From NCBI RefSeq assembly GCF_937770335.1, contig NZ_CALJHY010000004.1:1-64000 (forward strand): a DNA stretch of 64,000 bases, written 5' to 3'. The stretch is from an uncultured Glaciecola sp. Its GTDB lineage: Bacteria; Pseudomonadota; Gammaproteobacteria; Enterobacterales; Alteromonadaceae. Under the pieces are notes generated by a model. That model saw only the letters and a program-made list of their open reading frames with translations, was not told the DNA's origin and did not search any database. Position 1 is the stretch's first letter. Each line of letters starts with the position of its first letter. Shown piece after piece: positions 40,460 to 48,562 of this stretch. Made by a program: the position numbers and the translations under genes.

Positions 40460-43093
40460 TTAGATCGCTTTCGTGGTTGAAAAATAAATAATTTTGCGCC
40501 TAATTAACAACTTTTCGATTTCTACTGCGATGAAAACAATAGATGCTATTGCCACACATAACCCTAAGTCCGATAACGGTAATGGCTGGGTTCGAAATAG
40601 TTCGTTTAACATCGGTGTATAAATGACTACCAGTTGCAGAAGCACGCTAATCGCGACTGCTACTAGTAAAAAGGGGTTTGTGAAAATGCCTTGTGTAAAC
40701 AAAGACTCAATATCAGACCTCACAGCTAAACTTTGAAATAGTTGAGAAAAAACAAGGACCGTAAAAACCATCGTTTGCCAATAATCTAGCTTTTGATCAA
40801 GAGCCCAATATAAGGTGCCTAAACACAGGACACCAACTAAAATTCCAACCCAAAGAATATGTTGCCACATACCGTTTGCAAAAATACTTTCTTGCTGCTT
40901 ACGAGGTGCTTTTTGCATCACTCCTTTTTCAGCAGGTTCACCACTAAAGGCGAGTCCTGGTAGGCCGTCTGTTACCAGATTTATCCATAGTATATGGATA
41001 GGTAAAAGTGGTATCGGCATACCTAATATCGGCGCCATTAATAAAGTCCAAATTTCACCTGAATTAGAACTCATCGTGTACTTAATAAACTTACGAATAT
41101 TATCGTAAATACGCCTTCCTGCTGCAACGGCTTTTACGATGGTTGAAAAGTCATCATTTAGCAAAATCATATCCGCCGCCGCCCTAGCCACATCCGTTCC
41201 CTTTTGGCCCATGGCAATGCCAATATTGGCGTGTTGCAATGCCGGAGCATCATTCACACCATCACCTGTCATAGCAACAAAATGTCCTTGTTGTTGAAGT
41301 GCTCTAACAATTTTTAGTTTTTGTTCAGGCGTAACTCGAGTGTATACATTTGTTTTAGTCACCTGTGTAACGAAGTCATCATCGGACAACGCTTGAAGTT
41401 GATCGCCATTTAAAGAAATTATTTGTCCGTTTCCAAGTCCTAATTCTTTGGCTACTGCTATTGCGGTACCTTGATGGTCACCGGTAATCATCACCGGTGT
41501 TATGCCAGCGCTAATACAATTTTGAACGGCAGTGGGCACTTCGCTTCGAATGGGATCGGAGATAGCAATTAACCCTAAAAATGTGAGTGTAGATTCGACG
41601 TCACTTAAGTCATGAATGTTGGGTAACGAAGTCAATTTCCGCATTGCTAATGCTAAAACTCGCTGTCCCTTTGATGACAGTTCATCTACTTTTTCAAGAA
41701 TACTTTGTGCACAAAAGTCACATCCTTGGGTAGCGCATTCACTGTTTATACAATTTGCTAGTATGCGTTCGGGAGCACCTTTGGTGAATGAAATAAAGCC
41801 ATTTTCATGCTGATGAATAGTTGTCATCTGCTTACGGTTACTATCAAAAGGTATTGTATTGACCAAGGGGAAAGTATCTAACAATTCATTTTTATGAAAG
41901 CCGTGTAACGCGGCCATATTAAATAAAGCAACTTCGGTAGCTTCGCCAACGGCTTGGTCATTGCGTAATTCAACGTCATTACTGATCGCCATACCGACAG
42001 CCAGTAAATAATGATCGTCAGTCAACACAGATGCATAATCACAGCCATCGAAAACCTGATTGGCGAGCATTTTATTTTCAGTTAACGTGCCTGTTTTATC
42101 GGCACATATAAAGGTGACCGCACCCAAGGTCTCAACGGCTGGCAAATTCTTAATTAAAGCTTGTTGCTTCAGTAACTTACTTGCACCAAGGGCAAGTGAA
42201 ATAGTGATCACTGCGGGTAAAGCCTCGGGCACAGCGGCAACAGCCAAACTGAGAGAAGTTAGTAGCATGGTCATAAAAGGTTGGCCTTGCGCAACGCCGG
42301 CCAATAACACAATGATACATATACATAAAATAGCCAACACTAGGTGTTTGCTAAATAAACTAAGGCGCAATTGTAACGGCGTTTTCGCCTCTTTTTCCTG
42401 ATCTAGCAAATTCGCTATGCGCCCAATTTCTGTTTTAATTCCAGTCGCAAAAACAACACCACTCGCTTTCCCCAAAGTTACGATGCTGCTTTTGAAAACA
42501 AGATTGGTTTTATCACCCAGGGCAATGGCGGGTAACTCTATCAACTCAATATGTTTATTTACCGCTAACGACTCTCCAGTAAGTGTCGACTCATCAACTT
42601 GTAATCCTTGCACAGTTAACAATCTAATGTCAGCAGGCACTATATCGCCCTGTTCCAACATGACGATATCGCCAGGAACTAACTGTCGTGTGGGAATAAT
42701 AATGACACCATTATCACGTTTGACCCTGACTTGGGGTGTCGCAAGCTCTTTTAAAGCCAATAGCGCCTGTTGCGCCCTGCGCTCTTGATATGCGCTCAGC
42801 GTTGCGTTTAAAATCAATATTATTAAAATTATTAATGGGTCAGTAAATTCACCTAACACGCCTGAAATCACGACTGCTATTAATAAAATAATGATCATAA
42901 TCTCTTTAAACTGACGTAAAAAAAGCATGATAATGCTAGCAGACTTGGCCTCCGGAAGCTGGTTTTCACCAAAGATTGCCAAGGCTTTTTTGGCTTCAGA
43001 ATTGCTTAAGCCTTTAAGGCTTGAACTCAATACATTAAGACTATTTTGAGTTGTTAGTGTGTGCCAGTTAGTTTGATCGTTAGTGCTATTCAT
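40460..43093 (-). CDS. cation-translocating P-type ATPase (Ca2+-ATPase/PMR1-like, type II)
   Basis: The 877-residue pump has an N-terminal cation-ATPase domain (ALAIFGENQLPEA), an actuator with DESTLTGES, the helix-4 motif AAVPEALPAVITISLALG, the phosphorylation site FICADKTGTLTENK, the nucleotide domain, MVTGDH-like PVMITGDHQGTAIA, and the hinge VAMTGDGVNDAPALQHANIGIAMG. The PE(A)LPA helix and layout match bacterial type II (Ca2+/Mn2+-type) pumps. It follows the VIT gene without a gap. The ion is inferred, not proven. The pump is in the FNR-box-linked operon, so it is probably induced at low oxygen. Confidence 0.88.
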   Translation of the reverse strand: MNSTNDQTNWHTLTTQNSLNVLSSSLKGLSNSEAKKALAIFGENQLPEAKSASIIMLFLRQFKEIMIIILLIAVVISGVLGEFTDPLIILIILILNATLSAYQERRAQQALLALKELATPQVRVKRDNGVIIIPTRQLVPGDIVMLEQGDIVPADIRLLTVQGLQVDESTLTGESLAVNKHIELIELPAIALGDKTNLVFKSSIVTLGKASGVVFATGIKTEIGRIANLLDQEKEAKTPLQLRLSLFSKHLVLAILCICIIVLLAGVAQGQPFMTMLLTSLSLAVAAVPEALPAVITISLALGASKLLKQQALIKNLPAVETLGAVTFICADKTGTLTENKMLANQVFDGCDYASVLTDDHYLLAVGMAISNDVELRNDQAVGEATEVALFNMAALHGFHKNELLDTFPLVNTIPFDSNRKQMTTIHQHENGFISFTKGAPERILANCINSECATQGCDFCAQSILEKVDELSSKGQRVLALAMRKLTSLPNIHDLSDVESTLTFLGLIAISDPIRSEVPTAVQNCISAGITPVMITGDHQGTAIAVAKELGLGNGQIISLNGDQLQALSDDDFVTQVTKTNVYTRVTPEQKLKIVRALQQQGHFVAMTGDGVNDAPALQHANIGIAMGQKGTDVARAAADMILLNDDFSTIVKAVAAGRRIYDNIRKFIKYTMSSNSGEIWTLLMAPILGMPIPLLPIHILWINLVTDGLPGLAFSGEPAEKGVMQKAPRKQQESIFANGMWQHILWVGILVGVLCLGTLYWALDQKLDYWQTMVFTVLVFSQLFQSLAVRSDIESLFTQGIFTNPFLLVAVAISVLLQLVVIYTPMLNELFRTQPLPLSDLGLCVAIASIVFIAVEIEKLLIRRKIIYFSTTKAI

Positions 43094-43672
43094 CTAACTG
43101 GATCCAACAATAAAGTAAATTAGAAAAGCTGTAGAAAACCCAATCGCCAGTGTCTTTAAGCCACTCAAATACCATGGAATACCTGCGATATCACTGAGTA
43201 CCACACCGAGTGCAAATAATAATAGTCCGGCAACACATAAGCTGGCCCAAAGTGGCGCAGTAACCCATGCAAAACCAGCTTCATTTAGCCAAAGAGGTAT
43301 CATGATTAGCGAAGAGATAATAAGAGGAGCTAAGCCATTTACTAGTGCGACTACAATGGGAACAAGCTGCGCAGCACGCGCATGCGAAGAATCACTTAAG
43401 TCACTTAACATCGCATCTTCTAGTTTATGAAGTAGAAACTTTCGTTCTGCACGTTCACTCACATAAGCACTGCTAACACCCGATACACTTAGCGCTATTG
43501 CCGCACCCAAACAAACATTAATGACACTAACCACTTCGATTTCTTTGCTCAACATAAAGCCTAGAATCAAGCCAAACATGGTGAGTGCTCCGTCAAACCC
43601 ATTAACCACAAAGTAACGTCTTATGATCGACTGCGCTTGACTTAAGCGTATGAGATTTAATAATCCCTTCAT
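43094..43672 (-). CDS. VIT1/CCC1-family transporter-like membrane protein
   Basis: The 192-residue protein has five or so membrane helices. The first helix, YFVVNGFDGALTMFGLILGF, is the VIT1/CCC1 pattern (Asp and Gly-rich, lining the metal path). VIT/CCC1 proteins move iron or manganese out of the cytosol. The cytoplasmic metal-binding region is short here, so the substrate is uncertain. It lies between the DUF211 gene and the P-type ATPase; DUF211 and VIT genes are frequent neighbours. Confidence 0.75.
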   Translation of the reverse strand: MKGLLNLIRLSQAQSIIRRYFVVNGFDGALTMFGLILGFMLSKEIEVVSVINVCLGAAIALSVSGVSSAYVSERAERKFLLHKLEDAMLSDLSDSSHARAAQLVPIVVALVNGLAPLIISSLIMIPLWLNEAGFAWVTAPLWASLCVAGLLLFALGVVLSDIAGIPWYLSGLKTLAIGFSTAFLIYFIVGSS

Positions 43673-43690
43673 CCTGTTTTCGCCAAACTA

Positions 43691-43957
43691 TTAATTTGAC
43701 GACCCTCCATTTGCTTCGACTGCGTCAATGCTATGTATGGTTGCTCCTAATTCGTTTATTTTGTTCTGTAGATTATCGAAATTAATATGTATACCAGTCA
43801 CCTCTAAGCAAATAGATTCGGTGCTTTCATCAATTTCCACGACTTCAATTGCTACGTTCCAAGTAGGGTCTAATTCTGACAGTGCTAAGGCAAAATCATA
43901 AGCATTAGGTTTATGAGGTTTCAAAACATCCAGCTGCAAGCGACTGATATTTGCCAT
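43691..43957 (-). CDS. DUF211 family protein
   Basis: The 88-residue protein starts with ISRLQLDVLKPHKPNAYDFA and contains VVEIDESTESICLEVTG and ATIHSIDAV. These match the DUF211 fold, an alpha/beta ferredoxin-like protein mostly known from archaea, with unknown function and possible metal binding. It is co-operonic with the VIT-like membrane protein (18 bases downstream) and follows the stress protein gene by 23 bases. A role as a soluble partner of the transporter is inferred from this pairing. Confidence 0.8.
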   Translation of the reverse strand: MANISRLQLDVLKPHKPNAYDFALALSELDPTWNVAIEVVEIDESTESICLEVTGIHINFDNLQNKINELGATIHSIDAVEANGGSSN

Positions 43958-43980
43958 ATAGAATCCCCTTCCGACACCAA

Positions 43981-44421
43981 CTATTTTCCATCATGTACCC
44001 GAACGGCAAGAACATCCTGTTTTACGCCATGCAATACGGCGTTGGCAGTCGATCCGAGAAGCAATTTAATTCCACTTCTACCATGCGTACCGATCACAAT
44101 TAAGTCAGCATGAATTTCATTCGCAAAGTTCTGTATCTCATCGGCTGGATCACCGGCTTTTAAATAAACATTGTTCTTTTTAATAGCAAATTTATGCGCA
44201 ATGTCATCCAGCTTTTTTTGAGCCCTAGCCATCCGGTCAGAATCATCTATCTCGCTGTAATCTGCTCCATAAAGATAGGGTTGAATATAAACTGAGGATA
44301 ACGGGACATAGACCAGATTGAGATCGTCCACAGACTGAGAAACTGTCAGTGCTTTCTGAATAACGCTTTCATAATCTGCATTAATATCTATGGCGACTAA
44401 TATTTTCTTGTAATTGCTCAT
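43981..44421 (-). CDS. universal stress protein (UspA family), copy 1
   Basis: The 146-residue protein starts MSNYKKILVAIDINADYE and ends with the nucleotide-binding motif VIGTHGRSGIKLLLGSTANAVLH, the G..G.....GS pattern of ATP-binding USPs. ATG 44421 aligns with the paralog at 59898 (MKNYKRIVAAIDV) and has AAGGG nine bases upstream; the earlier ATG at 44430 sits on top of that site. It is the first gene of the operon behind the box at 44521. USPs of this kind are typical of FNR/ANR regulons. Confidence 0.9.
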   Translation of the reverse strand: MSNYKKILVAIDINADYESVIQKALTVSQSVDDLNLVYVPLSSVYIQPYLYGADYSEIDDSDRMARAQKKLDDIAHKFAIKKNNVYLKAGDPADEIQNFANEIHADLIVIGTHGRSGIKLLLGSTANAVLHGVKQDVLAVRVHDGK

Positions 44422-44520
44422 GTTGTTCATCCCTTAGGGGCTGGTGATCACAATCGTAATCACATAACGGCCGTTTGTTGTCAAATTAACTTCATATTAA
44501 CAAAGTAAAAACGGAGGAAA

Positions 44521-44534
44521 TTGACCCAAATCAA
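44521..44534. promoter_or_regulatory. FNR/ANR-type box (divergent)
   Basis: TTGACCCAAATCAA fits TTGAT-N4-ATCAA with one mismatch. On the minus strand a TAATAT hexamer lies 22-27 bases past the box; on the plus strand a TATTTT lies at the same distance. One site could therefore activate both the stress-protein operon and the cytochrome gene. Confidence 0.75.
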
Positions 44535-44636
44535 ATCTAGATCCTATTTTTGGTTTATTTTGGATTAGGTGTAATAACCTAACGTTGAAAGCTATGCATT
44601 GCCTTCGCAATACAAGTGACTTAAGGGGATATTAGG

Positions 44637-45119
44637 ATGAGTAAAGGCACTATTTTATTTGGTCTAACATGTATTTTCGTATTGGCTGGTTGTGATACAG
44701 GAGTCGATTCACCAAGAGGCTTTAGTTTACCTGAGGGGGATCCTGAAGTAGGTAAGCGTGTGTTTTTGAAGTATCAATGTCTCGACTGTCATAGTATCGC
44801 TGGTTTTCAAGATGAACATATCGGACGCAAGAATGAACCTCCAATTGAACTTGGGTCGAATTCGGCAATAGTGAAGACGTATGCAGAATTGGTTACCAGC
44901 ATCATCAATCCCTCACATAGGTTATCGAGAGGCGCTCAGTGGGTAACCCTAGATGAAAATGGAGATTCCGTGATGCCCATTTATAATGATGTGCTCACGG
45001 TCTCTGAATTAATAGATATGGTTTCCTACATACAACCATATTACAAAGTCACTCCTTGGCCATATACGGTTTATCCAAATTACCAAATACACCAAGAAGG
45101 GGTTCTTAAAAAACCATAG
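44637..45119 (+). CDS. lipoprotein c-type cytochrome, copy 1
   Basis: The 160-residue protein has lipobox LAGC (Cys19) and one heme site CLDCH (residues 48-52), with a possible axial Met in SVMPIYND. A paralog at 61150 shares Cys19, the heme at 48-52, DSPRGFSLP and TYAELVTSIINPSH. It should sit in the membrane facing the periplasm and carry electrons; the partner is unknown. Its stop overlaps the convergent metallo-beta-lactamase gene by 14 bases. Confidence 0.85.
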   Translation: MSKGTILFGLTCIFVLAGCDTGVDSPRGFSLPEGDPEVGKRVFLKYQCLDCHSIAGFQDEHIGRKNEPPIELGSNSAIVKTYAELVTSIINPSHRLSRGAQWVTLDENGDSVMPIYNDVLTVSELIDMVSYIQPYYKVTPWPYTVYPNYQIHQEGVLKKP

Positions 45120-46509
45120 AGTCACCACGTTGAGGTACTCTCACCCGTATATTTAGGTCGTTCCATATAAGGTTTGATAGCGCGTCTAATGCCTTTGGTT
45201 CTCCATGCACTAACACAACTGATGGATTGTTTTTAAAACCTGTTAACCATTCCATCAGTTGATCCTGCCCAGCGTGAGCAGAAAACCCACCCAAAGTTTC
45301 AATTTGGGCTTTAACGGCAAAATCATCATTAAAAATCTTAATGTGCTTTTTACCATCGACGAGTAATCGTCCCAATGTCCCATTAGCTTGGTAACCACAG
45401 AAAATAAGCGTATTTCGAGAGTCCCAAATTCGTTGTTTAAAATGATGACGAATTCTTCCACCTGTACACATTCCGCTACCTGCGATAATGATTGCGCCTT
45501 TTTGAATACGATTAATGGCAATTGATTCTTCAACTGACACCGCCAAGTATAAATTGGGAATGAAATCTTTTAAAATAGAAGTAGCGTCTGGGCTGGCTAA
45601 TTGAATTTCGGCTTGATCCAACGCACTAAACCATTTGTCGTATACTCTTGTCACTTCAATCGCCATTGGACTATCAAGCGCAACGTGCCAGTTTTTTAAA
45701 AGCCCCTCCTTATGCAAAGTACCGAGGTAAAAAAGTATTTCCTGAGTACGACCGACGGCAAATGCAGGTATCATAATATTGCCACCGCGCGCCTGCGTGT
45801 CGATTAAAATGGTTCTCAACTGCTCCAAGGTATCTTCTATTTTTTTGTGATTACGATCACCGTAAGTGCTTTCCATCAGCACAACATCGGCCTCTTCGAT
45901 AATACTTAAGTCTTTCATTAACACCGCATTTTTATTGCCTAAGTCACCCGAAAACACGAGCTTTTTATGCAAACCCTGCTCATGAATGAAAAGCGTTACG
46001 ATTGCCGACCCAAGTATGTGCCCCGCATCTTGCAGTTGAATAGTTAAGCCATTCAACACTTCAACTTCTTTTTTGTATTCGATACCTTTGCAACGCTTAA
46101 GTGTATTTTCTACATCTTCGTCAGTATATTCTGGTAGCAGTGGTTCTTTACCTTTTCTAGCTCTGCGCACATTTTCTCTTTCGAGATCGCCAAAGTAAAT
46201 GCCGGCCGAATCTTTTAGCATTATATCCAGTAAACCAACGGTCGCTTTTGAGCAATAAATGTTACCTGAAAATCCCTGACTGACTAATTTTGGAAGCATT
46301 CCGCTATGATCAAGATGAGCATGCGATAATATGACAGCGTCTATTTCTTCTGGATTAAACTCAAAAACTTCTTTTTGAATTCGGTCAACATTGTGCCCCC
46401 CCTGATGCATCCCACAATCCAGTAAAATGCGACCAAAACTGGATGATTCAACCATGTGACAAGACCCTGTCACTTCTTGTGCTGCGCCATGAAACGTAAT
46501 TGTTGCCAT
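45106..46509 (-). CDS. metallo-beta-lactamase/beta-CASP RNase-like protein
   Basis: The 467-residue protein has the metal motif ILSHAHLDHSG (HxHxDH), the Asp motif VFSGDLGNKN, the beta-CASP insertion (GGNIMIPAFAVGRTQEIL and IIIAGSGMCTGGRIRHH) and the C-terminal His motif FSAHAGQDQL with VLVHGEPKA. This combination is the bacterial RNA-processing exo/endonuclease-like family (CPSF73-type). An FNR-type box lies 60 bases upstream of the start, so transcript turnover may be changed at low oxygen. Confidence 0.88.
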   Translation of the reverse strand: MATITFHGAAQEVTGSCHMVESSSFGRILLDCGMHQGGHNVDRIQKEVFEFNPEEIDAVILSHAHLDHSGMLPKLVSQGFSGNIYCSKATVGLLDIMLKDSAGIYFGDLERENVRRARKGKEPLLPEYTDEDVENTLKRCKGIEYKKEVEVLNGLTIQLQDAGHILGSAIVTLFIHEQGLHKKLVFSGDLGNKNAVLMKDLSIIEEADVVLMESTYGDRNHKKIEDTLEQLRTILIDTQARGGNIMIPAFAVGRTQEILFYLGTLHKEGLLKNWHVALDSPMAIEVTRVYDKWFSALDQAEIQLASPDATSILKDFIPNLYLAVSVEESIAINRIQKGAIIIAGSGMCTGGRIRHHFKQRIWDSRNTLIFCGYQANGTLGRLLVDGKKHIKIFNDDFAVKAQIETLGGFSAHAGQDQLMEWLTGFKNNPSVVLVHGEPKALDALSNLIWNDLNIRVRVPQRGDSMVF

Positions 46510-46568
46510 TAGCTTTCCTTATCAATAGGTGGTGCACCTAAGACTACTTTAGTAGCTAGTTATAGTTG

Positions 46569-46582
46569 TTGATGTCTATCAA
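46569..46582 (-). promoter_or_regulatory. FNR/ANR-type box before beta-CASP gene
   Basis: TTGATGTCTATCAA is a perfect match to TTGAT-N4-ATCAA. It ends 60 bases before the start at 46509, and TAGTCT lies at class II -10 distance. The identical -10-like hexamer occurs behind the acs box. Confidence 0.8.
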
Positions 46583-46649
46583 TATCTTTAGCTATTATGT
46601 AAAGGCAACGTAAGAACAGAGGTTTGTTACGAAGCTACAACTTCAAACT

Positions 46650-47498
46650 TTAACAATATTGAAAATATTGAGGATATAAGTGCGCTACCGTATTGGCCTT
46701 TTCAAGTGCTAAAAATTCATCATAACGATATGTTGGCCCCTGTTTACAAGCGTATGTGCTGCCAATATAACAGTGGCCACACAGGCCAACGCCACAGCGC
46801 ATTCTCCGCTCAATAGACATCCATATATCAGTACTTTTGAAGCCTAAGTCAACGCACATTTTCGCAACATTACTCATCATCGCTTCAGGCCCACAAGTGA
46901 GTAATATATCAGGATGGTGATCTACCTTATTTAAAACAGCAGAAAGATGTTCAGTCGGTAACCCTGAATGATCCTTGTCACCTTGAATATCGAGTGTCTC
47001 ATAAACGTTAATTTTCGACTGCCAACGCTCTCTTTCCTGTTTCAGTACCTGTGACTCTTGATCACGTGACGCATATAAAAGTGTGACAGAATTAGCTCGA
47101 CCTTGATCTATTAAATAATCGATGGCAGTTGTCACTGGCGCTAAACCGCAACCACCTGCCACAATTAATACCTCTTTTTGGTTTATTTCAGCCAGCGGCC
47201 ACCCATTGCCATAAGGCCCGTTATAACCCAACAGATCACCCTTTTTACAGGTGAATAATTGGTCGGTTAACTTACCTACTTTTCTAATAAGGGCATTAAA
47301 ACGGCCCTGTTCATCAGGGAATGATGTGTAAGTAAATGGCGCAAGCCCTCTGCTAGGCACCGTCAACATAAAAAACTGACCAATGGCTATTGGGCTCTCG
47401 AGTGCAAAGCCTATCGGCTCAAAAGTAAAATGCCGAGAGTCAGTTCCATCATCATAGAAATCGACTATTCGAATTGTTTGGGGGGTTAGTTGCAACAT
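46650..47498 (-). CDS. FAD/NAD(P)-binding oxidoreductase, sulfhydrogenase gamma-like (HydG)
   Basis: The 282-residue protein has an FAD domain (PFTYTSFPDEQGRF), the NAD(P)-binding VLIVAGGCGLAPVTTAIDYL (glycine-rich), LLTCGPEAMM and a C-terminal 2Fe-2S site (MRCGVGLCGHCYIGSTYACKQ, four Cys). This is the gamma subunit type of archaeal sulfhydrogenase and of DHOD-B-like flavoproteins. It overlaps the beta-like gene by 13 bases. Together they should move electrons between formate dehydrogenase and NAD(P). Confidence 0.87.
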   Translation of the reverse strand: MLQLTPQTIRIVDFYDDGTDSRHFTFEPIGFALESPIAIGQFFMLTVPSRGLAPFTYTSFPDEQGRFNALIRKVGKLTDQLFTCKKGDLLGYNGPYGNGWPLAEINQKEVLIVAGGCGLAPVTTAIDYLIDQGRANSVTLLYASRDQESQVLKQERERWQSKINVYETLDIQGDKDHSGLPTEHLSAVLNKVDHHPDILLTCGPEAMMSNVAKMCVDLGFKSTDIWMSIERRMRCGVGLCGHCYIGSTYACKQGPTYRYDEFLALEKANTVAHLYPQYFQYC

Positions 47499-48547
47499 AC
47501 TTCATCAATCCTTTTCATCACTGAATGAACACCAATTGTGCCTGGACAGGTCTGTTCACAACGCCCACACCCGACGCAACCATGTCGCTCAAATTCAGGA
47601 AGATATTCATCCGAAAACTTGTGAAACCAAAACCGCTCTACTCTTTGAGCTGCTTTATGACTTGGATTGTGGTCGCTAGCTTCACGCTGAAATGATTCAA
47701 ACAAACATGAATCCCAACATCTGACCGTCTCAAATTCCAATGTATTACTAATCGGCTCAGCTTCAATCACCTCAAAAGTACTGTAACAAGAACAAGTGGG
47801 ACAAAGATTGGTACAACCTGAACAACTCAAGCATCTAACACTCAGTTCTTCCCATAACTGTGCAGGAATTGACTTGTCGTTTAGATACTCAATTGCATTT
47901 GAAATATAACTAAAATCAGCAAACTGAGAACGCACTTGATCGCCTAATTTAGTTCTCAATTTAAAATGCCCTTCATCTGCTTTTTCCAGTGTGAGATCAC
48001 GTAGGCTGTCGACACCTTTTTCGCTTGATGCAACGATAAGCCACTCTGATGTATTCGTTCTGTCATCTATTTTTAAACGGCTTAAAATTAAATCCGCAGT
48101 GGCACTGTTAACATGCGGTCCGGCATTAACTTCAGCACAGAAACCGTTTTTGCAGGGTGCCTCGCAGTCTATGCCAACCAGCAAAACACTATCGCGCCTT
48201 GTTTGGTAATAAGGATCATGTTTGAAAAATTGGTCTTGGTATGCAATTGCGGTTAAATCGCAAGCCTGAACGCCAAATAGGACGATTGGTTTCACTTTAG
48301 GGTGTATGGTCTCAAAGGTTTTACCATCAAACTTATATAACGATTCTTGTTCTGGAAAAAAGAAGGCCTTGGGAGATGTAAGAGGTAAATTCGCATGGCC
48401 GAACAAAGGCGCACTGGTTGCCCCAGCTTGTTCCGTCCAAGTCACCTCACCATCGGTATCTTTTGCAAGTCGTACAACTGAATAATGCTGAGCAAGATGA
48501 GCGTTTAATATACTTAAATCTTTGAGTAAATAGATATCGTTTAGCAT
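47486..48547 (-). CDS. 4Fe-4S electron-transfer subunit, sulfhydrogenase beta-like (HydB)
   Basis: The 353-residue protein ends with two 4Fe-4S clusters: CLSCSGCTNLCPTCSC (about residues 225-240) and CVGCGRCEQTCPGTIG (about 328-343). The N-terminal two-thirds matches the sulfhydrogenase beta/anaerobic sulfite reductase A family (IVLFGVQACDLTAIAY, VGIDCEAPC). It sits 15 bases after the formate dehydrogenase gene and before the flavoprotein, so it should bridge the molybdenum subunit and the flavin subunit. No hydrogenase large subunit is nearby. Confidence 0.87.
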   Translation of the reverse strand: MLNDIYLLKDLSILNAHLAQHYSVVRLAKDTDGEVTWTEQAGATSAPLFGHANLPLTSPKAFFFPEQESLYKFDGKTFETIHPKVKPIVLFGVQACDLTAIAYQDQFFKHDPYYQTRRDSVLLVGIDCEAPCKNGFCAEVNAGPHVNSATADLILSRLKIDDRTNTSEWLIVASSEKGVDSLRDLTLEKADEGHFKLRTKLGDQVRSQFADFSYISNAIEYLNDKSIPAQLWEELSVRCLSCSGCTNLCPTCSCYSTFEVIEAEPISNTLEFETVRCWDSCLFESFQREASDHNPSHKAAQRVERFWFHKFSDEYLPEFERHGCVGCGRCEQTCPGTIGVHSVMKRIDEVCCN

Positions 48548-48562
48548 ATATATTCCTTGTGC

